This document shows positions 41,549-49,218 of a DNA stretch of 49,810 nucleotides, one piece after another. This stretch comes from Acetobacteraceae bacterium (lineage in GTDB: Bacteria > Pseudomonadota > Alphaproteobacteria > Zavarziniales > Zavarziniaceae), in contig CANCOY010000008.1 in the NCBI GenBank assembly GCA_947379865.1, positions 1-49,810 of the forward strand, written 5' to 3'. The notes below the pieces were generated by a model. That model ran no database searches. It worked only from the letters and a program-made list of their open reading frames with translations, and was not told the DNA's origin. Each line of letters opens with the position of its first letter. Position 1 is the first letter of the stretch. A program made the position numbers and the translations under genes.

Positions 41549-41607
41549 ATGGCGATCGTGGTACTCGCACGCCCATAATTACGGTCAGTGGGAGACCAGA
41601 TCGCCAT
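41549..41607. repeat. 9-bp inverted repeat reaching the transporter start codon
   Basis: ATGGCGATC (41549-41557) and GATCGCCAT (41599-41607) are perfect inverse complements separated by 41 bases. The right arm ends on the first two bases of the ATG at 41606, and the likely ribosome site GGGAG lies in the loop. In mRNA it could mask the start codon. The long loop makes it only a candidate. Confidence 0.4.
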
Positions 41608-43987
41608 GGATGCCGCGCATGCCTTGCAGTCGAGCCCAATCTTCCAGCTACTCGGACGCGTTGATCTTGCAAAGCTCGCAGGCGAACTTGAAGACATAAG
41701 CCTTGCGCATGACGATGTCCTGATCCGCGAGGGTGATGCGGGCGACGCCTTTTTCGTGGTCCGGGAGGGAACGGCTGTCATCCAGCTGGGCGGTGATGAA
41801 TCCCCCCGGTTCGGGGCGAGCCTGCGTCCCGGGCAGGTGATCGGCGAAATGGCCATCCTTACCGGGGCGCCCCGGAATGCCACCATCAGGGCACACGGCC
41901 CCCTGCGCCTGTGGAAGATGACGGCCGTCCGCTTCCTCGACCTGCTGGCAAGCGAGCGGCAGATTGCACTCGCCGTGGAGCGCTCGCTCTGTCAGCGCCT
42001 GGCCGACACCAACGCCGATGTCGAGGTACGACGGGCAGATGCCGCAGCACTGGCACGCTTGTGCCTCAGCCAACTTGGCAGCGGGGAGGCCGAGATCTTC
42101 TTCCGGCTGTCGACACGCGCACGCTGGCCCCAATCGACGCTTTCTCTGCTGGCCGAGCACGCCGGGCCTATCGACCGTCTCTGCGAGGATGGCGTTCTTG
42201 CGAGGCGGGAAAACGGCGTCGTCTATGTGATGCATGGCCTTGTCGGCAGCCTTGCGGAAAGTTCAGGCGAGGACGTTCGGGCCTGGCTTGTTGCGCTCTC
42301 GGCCAAGGCCGCCAGTGCCAACCAGATCTCCGAGGCAATTGATCTTGCCCTGCTGGGCTCGGACCTTGCCACTGCGGCACACCTGGCCGTCACCAATGGG
42401 GCCTCCCTTATTCTGACGGTTCCAGAGGCCCAGCGGCGGCGCTGGGCAGAGGCCATCACCGGGGTATCTGAGCCTGAGCAATATGCCGATGCAGTGCACA
42501 TGGCATTGGGCCTGAGTGCCGCGAACAAGATCACGTCCGGCAACACGACCCTGCATTTCCAGAGGGGCTGGCTGCGCGCCTTTCTGGGCCGCTATGTGGT
42601 TGAGGGACGCATTCTTTCCGCTGTGGTCGCCCTTGGTCTTGTGGCCACAGGCTGGCTGCTTCCGGTGCCAACCGGGCTGGCGCGGGAGGGGTTCGCCGCC
42701 CTCATGATCATCATCGCCTCGGTGCCATTGCTGCTATCAGAGGCCCTGCCACGCTATCTCGTGGTCCTGCTCATGGCTGGCGCCCTTGTTGTGCCTGGCA
42801 TGGTGCCGGTGACTGTGGCGCTGGCCGGATTTTCATCGACGTCATGGATGCTGATCCTGGTGCTGTTTGCCACCTCGGGCGCCGTGGGCAGATCGGGCCT
42901 GATGTACCGGGTGGCGCTGACACTGCTGAAGGTGTTGCCACCAAACCTGCTGGTTCAGGCGGCAGGCCTGTTCGGCATGGGCGGGTTTCTCAGCCTTGGC
43001 GTGGCCAGTGGCAATGGCCGGGTAGCCCTGGCGGCGCCAGCAGTACGCGATCTGGCCGAGGCCATGCACCTGCCCCATGCCTCCCGGGGGTCCGCATTTC
43101 TTGGTCTTGCCAGCTATTATGGCTTTGCCGGCATGGGCAGCCTGATTGTGACGGGCTCAACCGTGGGCCTTGTTGCGGTTGGCGCTTTGCCGGCGGAAAG
43201 CCGGGCGGCGGTCAATTGGGTCCCGTGGCTGCTGGCCGCCATCGTGCCGCACCTCGTCTGGATGGCGCTTGTCCTGACAATGCTGGTGCTGACCGTCCGT
43301 CCGCCCCTCAGAACTGCGCTGGATCAGCGACGCCTCGCCCTGCAGATTGATATTCTGGGGCCGCTGACCCGGGATGAAATACTGGGGATACTTGCCCTGC
43401 TGGGCCTCGGCATCGGTTTCGCCACGCGGATTTTTCATGGCGTGCCGGATGTCTGGACCGCGATTGGTGTCACCACGATCCTGTTTGCCGCTGGCGCGCT
43501 GGACGACCGGACGTTCCGCAATGGCGTCGACTGGGGCGTGATGCTGTTCTACGGCGTGCTGATGAGCCTGGGCGGCGTCATGAGCCACCTTGGCCTCGAC
43601 CGCTGGATCGCCAGCATGGCGGGCGGCGTGCTTGCTGACGTGATCGGCACGCCTTACGCCTTTGTGCCGGCCCTGGCGGTACTGTGTTCGGCCCTCAGAT
43701 TTGTTTTCCCCAAGGTTACCTTGGCCGCCATGATGGCCCTGATCGCCGTACCCCTGGCCACGGCGGCGGGCTATAGCCCCTTGGTTCCCCTGCTGACCCT
43801 GGTGATCGCCAGCGACCACAGCGCCCTGCCCTATGTGAACGAGACCTATCCCATCATGGTCAGCGCCAGTGATGGCGTGCTGTTCACCCCGGTACAGGCC
43901 CGCCTTCCCCTGATGCTGGAAATGATTGCCCGCATTCTTGCCGTCTGCGCCAGCATTCCGGTCTGGCAGGCCATGGGATTATGTTGA
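41606..43987 (+). CDS. Three-part protein: cyclic-nucleotide-binding domain, MalT-like helical linker, SLC13-type permease
   Basis: A 793-residue protein. Residues about 10-135 form a CRP-like cyclic-nucleotide-binding domain with the phosphate-cassette pattern GEMAILTGAPRNATIRA (Glu81, Arg90). Residues about 140-315 contain a winged-helix-like part (TLSLLAEHAGPIDRLCEDGVLARRENGVVYVMHGLV, in pieces) and helical repeats (ISEAIDLALLGSDLATAAHLAVTNGASLIL) resembling the MalT/LuxR helical arm; that reading is mine and unsearched. From about 335 on are some 12 membrane segments resembling SLC13/DASS carriers, with GVASGNGR and IVTGSTVG in the hairpin positions. ATG 41606 is preferred over GTG 41588. 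It suggests a carrier gated by a nucleotide signal (inference). Substrate unknown. Confidence 0.82.
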   Translation: MDAAHALQSSPIFQLLGRVDLAKLAGELEDISLAHDDVLIREGDAGDAFFVVREGTAVIQLGGDESPRFGASLRPGQVIGEMAILTGAPRNATIRAHGPLRLWKMTAVRFLDLLASERQIALAVERSLCQRLADTNADVEVRRADAAALARLCLSQLGSGEAEIFFRLSTRARWPQSTLSLLAEHAGPIDRLCEDGVLARRENGVVYVMHGLVGSLAESSGEDVRAWLVALSAKAASANQISEAIDLALLGSDLATAAHLAVTNGASLILTVPEAQRRRWAEAITGVSEPEQYADAVHMALGLSAANKITSGNTTLHFQRGWLRAFLGRYVVEGRILSAVVALGLVATGWLLPVPTGLAREGFAALMIIIASVPLLLSEALPRYLVVLLMAGALVVPGMVPVTVALAGFSSTSWMLILVLFATSGAVGRSGLMYRVALTLLKVLPPNLLVQAAGLFGMGGFLSLGVASGNGRVALAAPAVRDLAEAMHLPHASRGSAFLGLASYYGFAGMGSLIVTGSTVGLVAVGALPAESRAAVNWVPWLLAAIVPHLVWMALVLTMLVLTVRPPLRTALDQRRLALQIDILGPLTRDEILGILALLGLGIGFATRIFHGVPDVWTAIGVTTILFAAGALDDRTFRNGVDWGVMLFYGVLMSLGGVMSHLGLDRWIASMAGGVLADVIGTPYAFVPALAVLCSALRFVFPKVTLAAMMALIAVPLATAAGYSPLVPLLTLVIASDHSALPYVNETYPIMVSASDGVLFTPVQARLPLMLEMIARILAVCASIPVWQAMGLC

Positions 43988-44043
43988 GGCTGAAGTTGCT
44001 GGTGCGCCTTTTCTCCGGCCACCGTCCCCTTTAGGGTGCGCCC

Positions 44044-45243
44044 ATGTCTGATCTTGCAATGGGCCGCGCGGCCCTCATCCTCGTCGCCGCAGGCAAGGGC
44101 GAACGGGCCGGTGGCGACCTGCCGAAACAGTACCAGTTTCTGGCCGGCCGCCCCCTGCTGACCCATACGCTTGCAGCTTTCGCGCAGCACCCGCACATCG
44201 GCCCGGTGGTGGTGGTGATCGACCCCACACACCGCGACCTCTATGACCAGGCCGTCGCTGCCCTTGGCGCAAGCGATCTGGCGCTCCTGCCGCCGGTGGC
44301 TGGCGGCCGCACGCGGCAGGAAAGCGTCATGAGCGGGCTTGGCGCGCTTGTGGCGGCGGCGCCGTCGCGCGTCCTGATCCATGATGCCGCCCGGCCCTTT
44401 GCCGATCATGCCCTGATCGACCGCGTGATCCATGCGCTGGACCATGGCCCCGCGGTCATCGCCGCCTTGCCCGTGGTGGATACGCTGAAGCGCGGGCAGG
44501 ATGGCCACATCGCCGGGACCGTTGACCGTTCCGGCCTGTGGCGTGCCCAGACGCCCCAGGGCTTCCACTTCCAGGCCATCATCGACGCCCACCGCGCCGC
44601 CATTGGCCAGGACCTGACAGATGACGCCGCGATCATGGAAGCGGCCGGCCTTGCGGTTTCCCTGGTCCTGGGATCCGAGGAGAACGTGAAAGTGACCACG
44701 CCCGAGGACATTGTCCGCGCCGAGCGCACCCTTGCCGCCGCCCGTCCTGAAGTCCGCCTGCCCGATGTGCGGGTTGCTTCCGGCTTTGACGTGCACACCT
44801 TTGGTCCGGGCGACCACATCATGCTCTGCGGGGTGAAGGTGCCGCACAGCCATGGCCTTGTCGGGCATTCCGATGCCGATGTGGGTCTGCATGCCATCAC
44901 CGATGGCGTGCTGGGCACCATTGCCGCAGGCGACATCGGCCAGCACTTTCCACCCAGCGATGCCCGCTGGAAAGGCGCCGACAGCAGCCAGTTCCTGGCC
45001 CACGCCGCCAGCCTGGTGGCCGAAAAGGGCGGTGTCATCGCCCATGTCGACCTGACGATCATCTGCGAGCGGCCCAAGGTTGGCCCCCATCGCGCTGCCA
45101 TGCAGGCGCGCGTGGCAGAGATCCTGGGCCTCAGCCTCGACCGGGTGGCCATCAAGGCAACCACCACCGAGGGCATGGGCTTTACCGGGCGCTCCGAAGG
45201 CATCGCCGCCCAGGCGACGGTCACCGCAAGGCTGCCCCTCTAG
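44044..45243 (+). CDS. ispDF: Bifunctional MEP pathway enzyme IspD-IspF
   Basis: A 399-residue fusion that makes CDP-methylerythritol (IspD half, about 8-232) and the 2,4-cyclodiphosphate (IspF half, about 243-399) in isoprenoid synthesis. IspD motifs: AAGKGERAGGDLPKQYQFL, GGRTRQESV, HDAARPF, QTPQGFH. IspF motifs: GFDVHTFGPGD with metal-binding Asp and His, GHSDADVGLHAITDGVLG, and TTTEGMGFTGRSEGIAAQA. Both active sites look complete. The fusion is typical of alphaproteobacteria. ATG 44044 with AGGGTG upstream. It is the first gene of ispDF-pgpA-pncC; pgpA starts directly after its stop codon. Confidence 0.97.
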   Translation: MSDLAMGRAALILVAAGKGERAGGDLPKQYQFLAGRPLLTHTLAAFAQHPHIGPVVVVIDPTHRDLYDQAVAALGASDLALLPPVAGGRTRQESVMSGLGALVAAAPSRVLIHDAARPFADHALIDRVIHALDHGPAVIAALPVVDTLKRGQDGHIAGTVDRSGLWRAQTPQGFHFQAIIDAHRAAIGQDLTDDAAIMEAAGLAVSLVLGSEENVKVTTPEDIVRAERTLAAARPEVRLPDVRVASGFDVHTFGPGDHIMLCGVKVPHSHGLVGHSDADVGLHAITDGVLGTIAAGDIGQHFPPSDARWKGADSSQFLAHAASLVAEKGGVIAHVDLTIICERPKVGPHRAAMQARVAEILGLSLDRVAIKATTTEGMGFTGRSEGIAAQATVTARLPL

Positions 45244-45738
45244 ATGGCCGGCCTCCCGGCAAGCCCCGCTGCCGAGCGCGCGGCTGCCCTCAGCCTGTCT
45301 GGCCTGATCACCACCTGGTTTGGCGTGGGCCTGCTGCCGGGGCCGCGTGGCACCTGGGGCACCTTTGCGGCGGTTCCCTTTGCCTGGGCCATACAGGCCT
45401 GGGGTGGCCCCTGGGGCCTGTTCGTGGCCGCCGGCCTCGCCACGGGTGTGGGCATCTGGGCCAGTGGCCGCTATGCGGCGCGCCTTGGTGTAAAAGACCC
45501 CTCCAGTGCCGTGATCGACGAAGTGGCAGGATTGTTCCTGACGCTTGCGCTCACGCCCGCAAGCCTTGTGCCGTGGATCATCGGCATTGGCCTGTTCCGC
45601 CTGTTTGATATCTGGAAGCCCTGGCCCGCCCGCGCCTTTGATCGCGACCTGCCCGGCGGTTATGGCATCGTCCTCGACGATGTGATGGCAGGCCTTTACG
45701 CTCTGCTGGTGATGGCTCTGATAGGGAGATGGCTTTGA
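45244..45738 (+). CDS. pgpA: Phosphatidylglycerophosphatase A
   Basis: A 164-residue membrane phosphatase that removes phosphate from PGP to make phosphatidylglycerol. Motifs: TWFGVGLLPGPRGTWGT, VIDEVAGLF with acidic catalytic residues, FRLFDIWKPWPARAFD, and LDDVMAGLYA. Four membrane segments. Its ATG follows the ispDF stop with no gap and its end overlaps pncC by ten bases. Its product is the substrate lipid of the MprF-like protein at 26367, though the genes are far apart. Confidence 0.95.
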   Translation: MAGLPASPAAERAAALSLSGLITTWFGVGLLPGPRGTWGTFAAVPFAWAIQAWGGPWGLFVAAGLATGVGIWASGRYAARLGVKDPSSAVIDEVAGLFLTLALTPASLVPWIIGIGLFRLFDIWKPWPARAFDRDLPGGYGIVLDDVMAGLYALLVMALIGRWL

Positions 45739-46235
45739 CCTTCGCCGAACCACTGCTCGACAGGGCGCATCTGGTGCTCGACAGCGCCAGAGCCAAGGGC
45801 CTCAGGATCGCCACCGCCGAATCCTGCACAGGCGGCATGATCGCGGCTGTACTTACGGAAATCGCCGGTTCCTCCGACGTCGTGGACCGTGGCTGGGTGA
45901 CCTATTCCAACGCGGCCAAAATCGCCGAAATCGCCGTGCCCGAGGCCATGGTGATTGCCCATGGCGCCGTCAGCCAGCAGGTCGCACGCGCCATGGCTGA
46001 AGGTGCGCTTGCCCGCGCCGGCGTAGACCTGGCCGTGGCGGTAACCGGTGTTGCGGGGCCTGGCGGCGGCAGCGAGGCCAAGCCGGTGGGCCTTGTGCAT
46101 GTCGCGCTTGCCGCGCGCGATCGGCCGACGCAGCACCGCGAATGCCGCTTTGGCCCCATCGGGCGCGGCGCCGTGCGGGTGGAAACGGTAAAGACAGCCC
46201 TCGACATGCTGCACGATCAACTTGCAACCTGGTAG
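45729..46235 (+). CDS. pncC: CinA C-terminal family nicotinamide-nucleotide amidase
   Basis: A 168-residue stand-alone CinA C-terminal domain, which deamidates NMN to nicotinate mononucleotide in NAD recycling. Motifs: TAESCTGGMIAAVLTEIAGSS with catalytic Ser, GWVTYSNAAK, AVSQQVARAMAEGAL, and AVTGVAGPGGGSEAKPVG. ATG 45729 abuts the GGGAG ribosome site; TTG 45735, six bases from it, could be the true start and would shorten the protein by two residues. It overlaps pgpA by ten bases and precedes the amidohydrolase by ten. Confidence 0.93.
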   Translation: MALTFAEPLLDRAHLVLDSARAKGLRIATAESCTGGMIAAVLTEIAGSSDVVDRGWVTYSNAAKIAEIAVPEAMVIAHGAVSQQVARAMAEGALARAGVDLAVAVTGVAGPGGGSEAKPVGLVHVALAARDRPTQHRECRFGPIGRGAVRVETVKTALDMLHDQLATW

Positions 46236-46245
46236 GACGCCGGCC

Positions 46246-47478
46246 ATGCACAATCTGAACATTGACGCGGACCGTCTGTGGGCGTCCCTTATGGAAATGG
46301 CCCGCATCGGGGCGACCGACAAGGGCGGGGTCTGCCGCCTTGCCCTGACCGACCTCGACCGCCAGGGACGCGACCTGTTCCGCCGTTGGGCGGAAGCGGC
46401 CGGCGCCACCGTTACCATCGATCCCATCGGCAACATGTTTGCCCGCCGTCCGGGCAGCGATCCCGATGCCGCCCCCGTGATGACCGGCAGCCACCTCGAC
46501 ACCCAACCCACAGGTGGCAAATTTGATGGTGTCTATGGCGTTCTGGCCGGGCTGGAAGTGCTGCGCTCGCTGGCCGACCGGCGAATCGAGACCAAGGCCC
46601 CCATCGAGGTCGTGGTCTGGACCAACGAGGAAGGCTCGCGCTTCCCCCCCGCCACCATGGGGTCCGGCGCCTATGCCGGCGCCCTTGATCTCGACGATCT
46701 TCTGGCGCGCACCGACAGCGAGGGCGTAACCGTTGCCGAGGCACTGGATGCCATTGGCTATCGCGGCACAGCGCCCCTGCGCGGCGGCCCGGTGAAGGCC
46801 TATTTCGAGGCCCATATCGAACAGGGGCCGATCCTGGAGTCTGCAGGCAAGACCATCGGCATTGTTACCGGTGCCCAGGGCATCAACTGGTACGATATCG
46901 TGGTCACCGGCCAGGAAGCCCATGCGGGCCCCACGCCCATGCCCGGGCGGCGCGATGCCCTGTGGTGCGCCCTGCCCCTGATCGAGCGGGTCTATGATCT
47001 GGCGCTGGAATCCGGGCCAAATGGTCGGGCAACCATTGGCGCAATCCACGCCCATCCCGCATCGCGCAACACGATCCCTGGCCAACTGCGCTTCACCATC
47101 GACATGCGCCATCCAGATGCCACCAGCCTTGCCGCCATGGATGCAGGCCTGCGTGCAGCCGTTGCCGCTCTTGATGCCTCAGGTACGGTTACGGCCCAAC
47201 TTGAGCAGGTCTGGCACTGCGACCCGACGCCCTTTGCACCCGACCTTGTGGAAGCGGTGCGCCAGGGCGCCAGCCGCCGTGGCCTGCCGGCGCAGGACAT
47301 CATCAGCGGCGCCGCCCATGATGCGGTCTATGTTTCCCGCGTCGCGCCAACGGCCATGATCTTCGTCCCCTGCGAGGATGGCCTGTCGCACAATGAAGAA
47401 GAAAACGCGACCCCGGCTGATCTTGCCGCTGGCTGCAATGTGCTGCTCGACGCCATCCTGATTGCAGCCAACGCCTAA
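46246..47478 (+). CDS. M20-family Zn amidohydrolase (N-carbamoyl-amino acid/allantoate/ureidopropionase type)
   Basis: A 410-residue hydantoinase/carbamoylase-family peptidase M20. The di-metal site is visible: His83 (TGSHLDTQPTGG), Asp94 (GKFDGVYGVLAGLE), Glu128-Glu129 (WTNEEGSRF), His190 (AHIEQGP) and a late His in GLSHNEEENA. A lid/dimerisation domain spans about 215-330 (ITGQEAHAGPTPMPGRRDA-like region). The family cleaves N-carbamoyl-L-amino acids, beta-ureidopropionate or allantoate; the specific substrate cannot be assigned. ATG 46246 has TAGGA nine bases upstream. It converges with the ABC permease gene, overlapping by four bases at the stops, and the transporter may import its substrate (inference). 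Confidence 0.9.
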   Translation: MHNLNIDADRLWASLMEMARIGATDKGGVCRLALTDLDRQGRDLFRRWAEAAGATVTIDPIGNMFARRPGSDPDAAPVMTGSHLDTQPTGGKFDGVYGVLAGLEVLRSLADRRIETKAPIEVVVWTNEEGSRFPPATMGSGAYAGALDLDDLLARTDSEGVTVAEALDAIGYRGTAPLRGGPVKAYFEAHIEQGPILESAGKTIGIVTGAQGINWYDIVVTGQEAHAGPTPMPGRRDALWCALPLIERVYDLALESGPNGRATIGAIHAHPASRNTIPGQLRFTIDMRHPDATSLAAMDAGLRAAVAALDASGTVTAQLEQVWHCDPTPFAPDLVEAVRQGASRRGLPAQDIISGAAHDAVYVSRVAPTAMIFVPCEDGLSHNEEENATPADLAAGCNVLLDAILIAANA

Positions 47479-48284
47479 CGGCCGCTGCCCGACACCTCCT
47501 GCCCTTCCCGCGTCAGATAATAGGCGACGAGAATGGGCAGGGTGGTGACGGCAATCACGAAAATAGCCACCACATTGGTTACGGGCCGCTGGCGCGGCCG
47601 GATCAGTTCTGACAGCATCCAGATGGGCAGGGTCTGCTGCTGCCCGGCCGTGAAGGTGGTGACGATCACCTCATCGAAAGACAGGGCAAAGGCCAGCATG
47701 CCCCCAGCCAGCAGGGCGGTCGCAATATTGGGCAGGATCACATGCCGGAAGGTCTGGAAGCCATTGGCCCCCAGATCCATGGAGGCTTCGATCAGGCTTG
47801 TCGGCGTGCGCCGCAACCGTGCCGCCACATTGTTATAGACCGTCACCACACAGAAGGTGGCGTGGCCCACCACGATGGTCCACAGGCTGAAATCGATCTC
47901 CGTCAGGCTGAAGGCGGTGCGGATGGCGATGCCTGTGACAATGCCCGGCAGCGCAATGGGCAGGATCACCATCAGCGATATCACCTCGCGCCCAAACCAA
48001 CGGGTGCGCCAGGTTGCCGCCGCCGCAAGGGTGCCCAGCACCAGCGCCGCCGCCGTGGCAAGCGCCGCGCAACGCACCGACAGGCTAAGCGCTGCCCACA
48101 CATCCTCACGTTCCCAGGCCACCGAAAACCAGTGCAGGGTGAGGCCCGGCGGTGGGAAGACGAATGTGCGATCCTCCGTCGAGAAGGCATAAAGGAAGAT
48201 GAACAGCAGCGGCAAATGCAGGAACAGCAGCACGCCCCCGGCGAGCAGGCCGAGCCCCACTGGTGTTTGCGGCCTAGAGCGCAT
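47475..48284 (-). CDS. ABC transporter permease, PotC-like
   Basis: A 269-residue inner-membrane permease of the polyamine/opine/phosphonate importer type: six membrane segments and the EAA loop EASMDLGANGFQTFRHVILPNI. ATG 48284 is inside the upstream permease gene (11-base overlap) with homologous start MRSRPQTPVG; longer versions are the other frame of that gene. It is the last of three leftward transporter genes seen here. Its stop overlaps that of the amidohydrolase. Confidence 0.92.
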   Translation of the reverse strand: MRSRPQTPVGLGLLAGGVLLFLHLPLLFIFLYAFSTEDRTFVFPPPGLTLHWFSVAWEREDVWAALSLSVRCAALATAAALVLGTLAAAATWRTRWFGREVISLMVILPIALPGIVTGIAIRTAFSLTEIDFSLWTIVVGHATFCVVTVYNNVAARLRRTPTSLIEASMDLGANGFQTFRHVILPNIATALLAGGMLAFALSFDEVIVTTFTAGQQQTLPIWMLSELIRPRQRPVTNVVAIFVIAVTTLPILVAYYLTREGQEVSGSGR

Positions 48285-49218
48285 TGAAGCCTCCCAGGCG
48301 GCGGGCACCCCAGAGGTAGAACCCCATGATGACGATTGGCACCACAGAAAAGGCGGCGGCCATGGGGATGTTTCCGGCCGTGCCCTGTTGCGCCAGCACG
48401 ATCTGGCCAATGAACGGGCGCGAATTGCCGACGATATTGGGGATGATGTAATCCCCCAGGGTCAACGAGAAGGTGAAGATCGAACCGGCAACCACGCCGG
48501 GCAGCGCCAGCGGCAGCAGCACGTGGCGGAAGGTCTGGCCGGGGCGTGCACCCAGATCACCTGAGGCCTCGACCATTGAAGCCGGAACCCGCTCAAGTGC
48601 CGCCTGGATCGGCAGCACCATGTAGGGCAGCCAGACATAGAGGAAGACCAGGAAGGTGCCGACATAAGACGTGGAAAGCGAGGGCCCCCCGATCACCGGC
48701 AGGCCAAGGATCCAGTCGAGCGCCGGCATCAGGCCCAGTCGTTCGCAGGCCCAGGTGATCACGCCTTCCTTGGCGAGGATCAGCTTCCAGGCATAGACCC
48801 GCACCAGATAGCTCGACCACAACGGCAGCATGACGCCAAGATAGAGCAGCGCCTTCAGCCGTGGTCCGGCATGGCGCGCCATGAAATAGGCCAGCGGAAA
48901 GGCGACAAGCGCCGCCGCCACTGTAACCACTGCCGCCATGCTGACAGTGCGAACAACCACTGCAATATTGGCCGCACTGACAAGCTCTCCATAGGTGGCG
49001 AAGGTGAACTCGCGCACAACAACGCCAGAGAAATCATCCAGGTGATAAAAGCTCTGCAGCAAAAGCGCTGCCAGCGACCCGAAATAGACGACCCCCAGCC
49101 AGGCAAGTGGCGGTGCCAGCAACAGGGCCATGAGGACCGCTGGATGGCGATAGAGAAACGTCGAAACCCGCCCGCCAAGCCCGCCTGAGGCCTCGTGCCC
49201 TGCGGCAACCATCCTCAT
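48274..49218 (-). CDS. ABC transporter permease, PotB-like
   Basis: A 314-residue permease with six membrane segments and the EAA loop EASGDLGARPGQTFRHVLLPLALP. It pairs with the PotC-like protein to form the channel of a spermidine/putrescine-type importer. ATG 49218 overlaps the ATPase stop by four bases (ATGA); a second in-frame ATG lies at 49212. No substrate-binding protein gene is visible and would be expected beyond the right edge. Confidence 0.93.
   Translation of the reverse strand: MRMVAAGHEASGGLGGRVSTFLYRHPAVLMALLLAPPLAWLGVVYFGSLAALLLQSFYHLDDFSGVVVREFTFATYGELVSAANIAVVVRTVSMAAVVTVAAALVAFPLAYFMARHAGPRLKALLYLGVMLPLWSSYLVRVYAWKLILAKEGVITWACERLGLMPALDWILGLPVIGGPSLSTSYVGTFLVFLYVWLPYMVLPIQAALERVPASMVEASGDLGARPGQTFRHVLLPLALPGVVAGSIFTFSLTLGDYIIPNIVGNSRPFIGQIVLAQQGTAGNIPMAAAFSVVPIVIMGFYLWGARRLGGFNAL

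Noticed and set aside
43846..45753. 635-codon frame antisense to ispDF and pgpA
   Set aside because: It spans three well-supported sense genes and has no domain.
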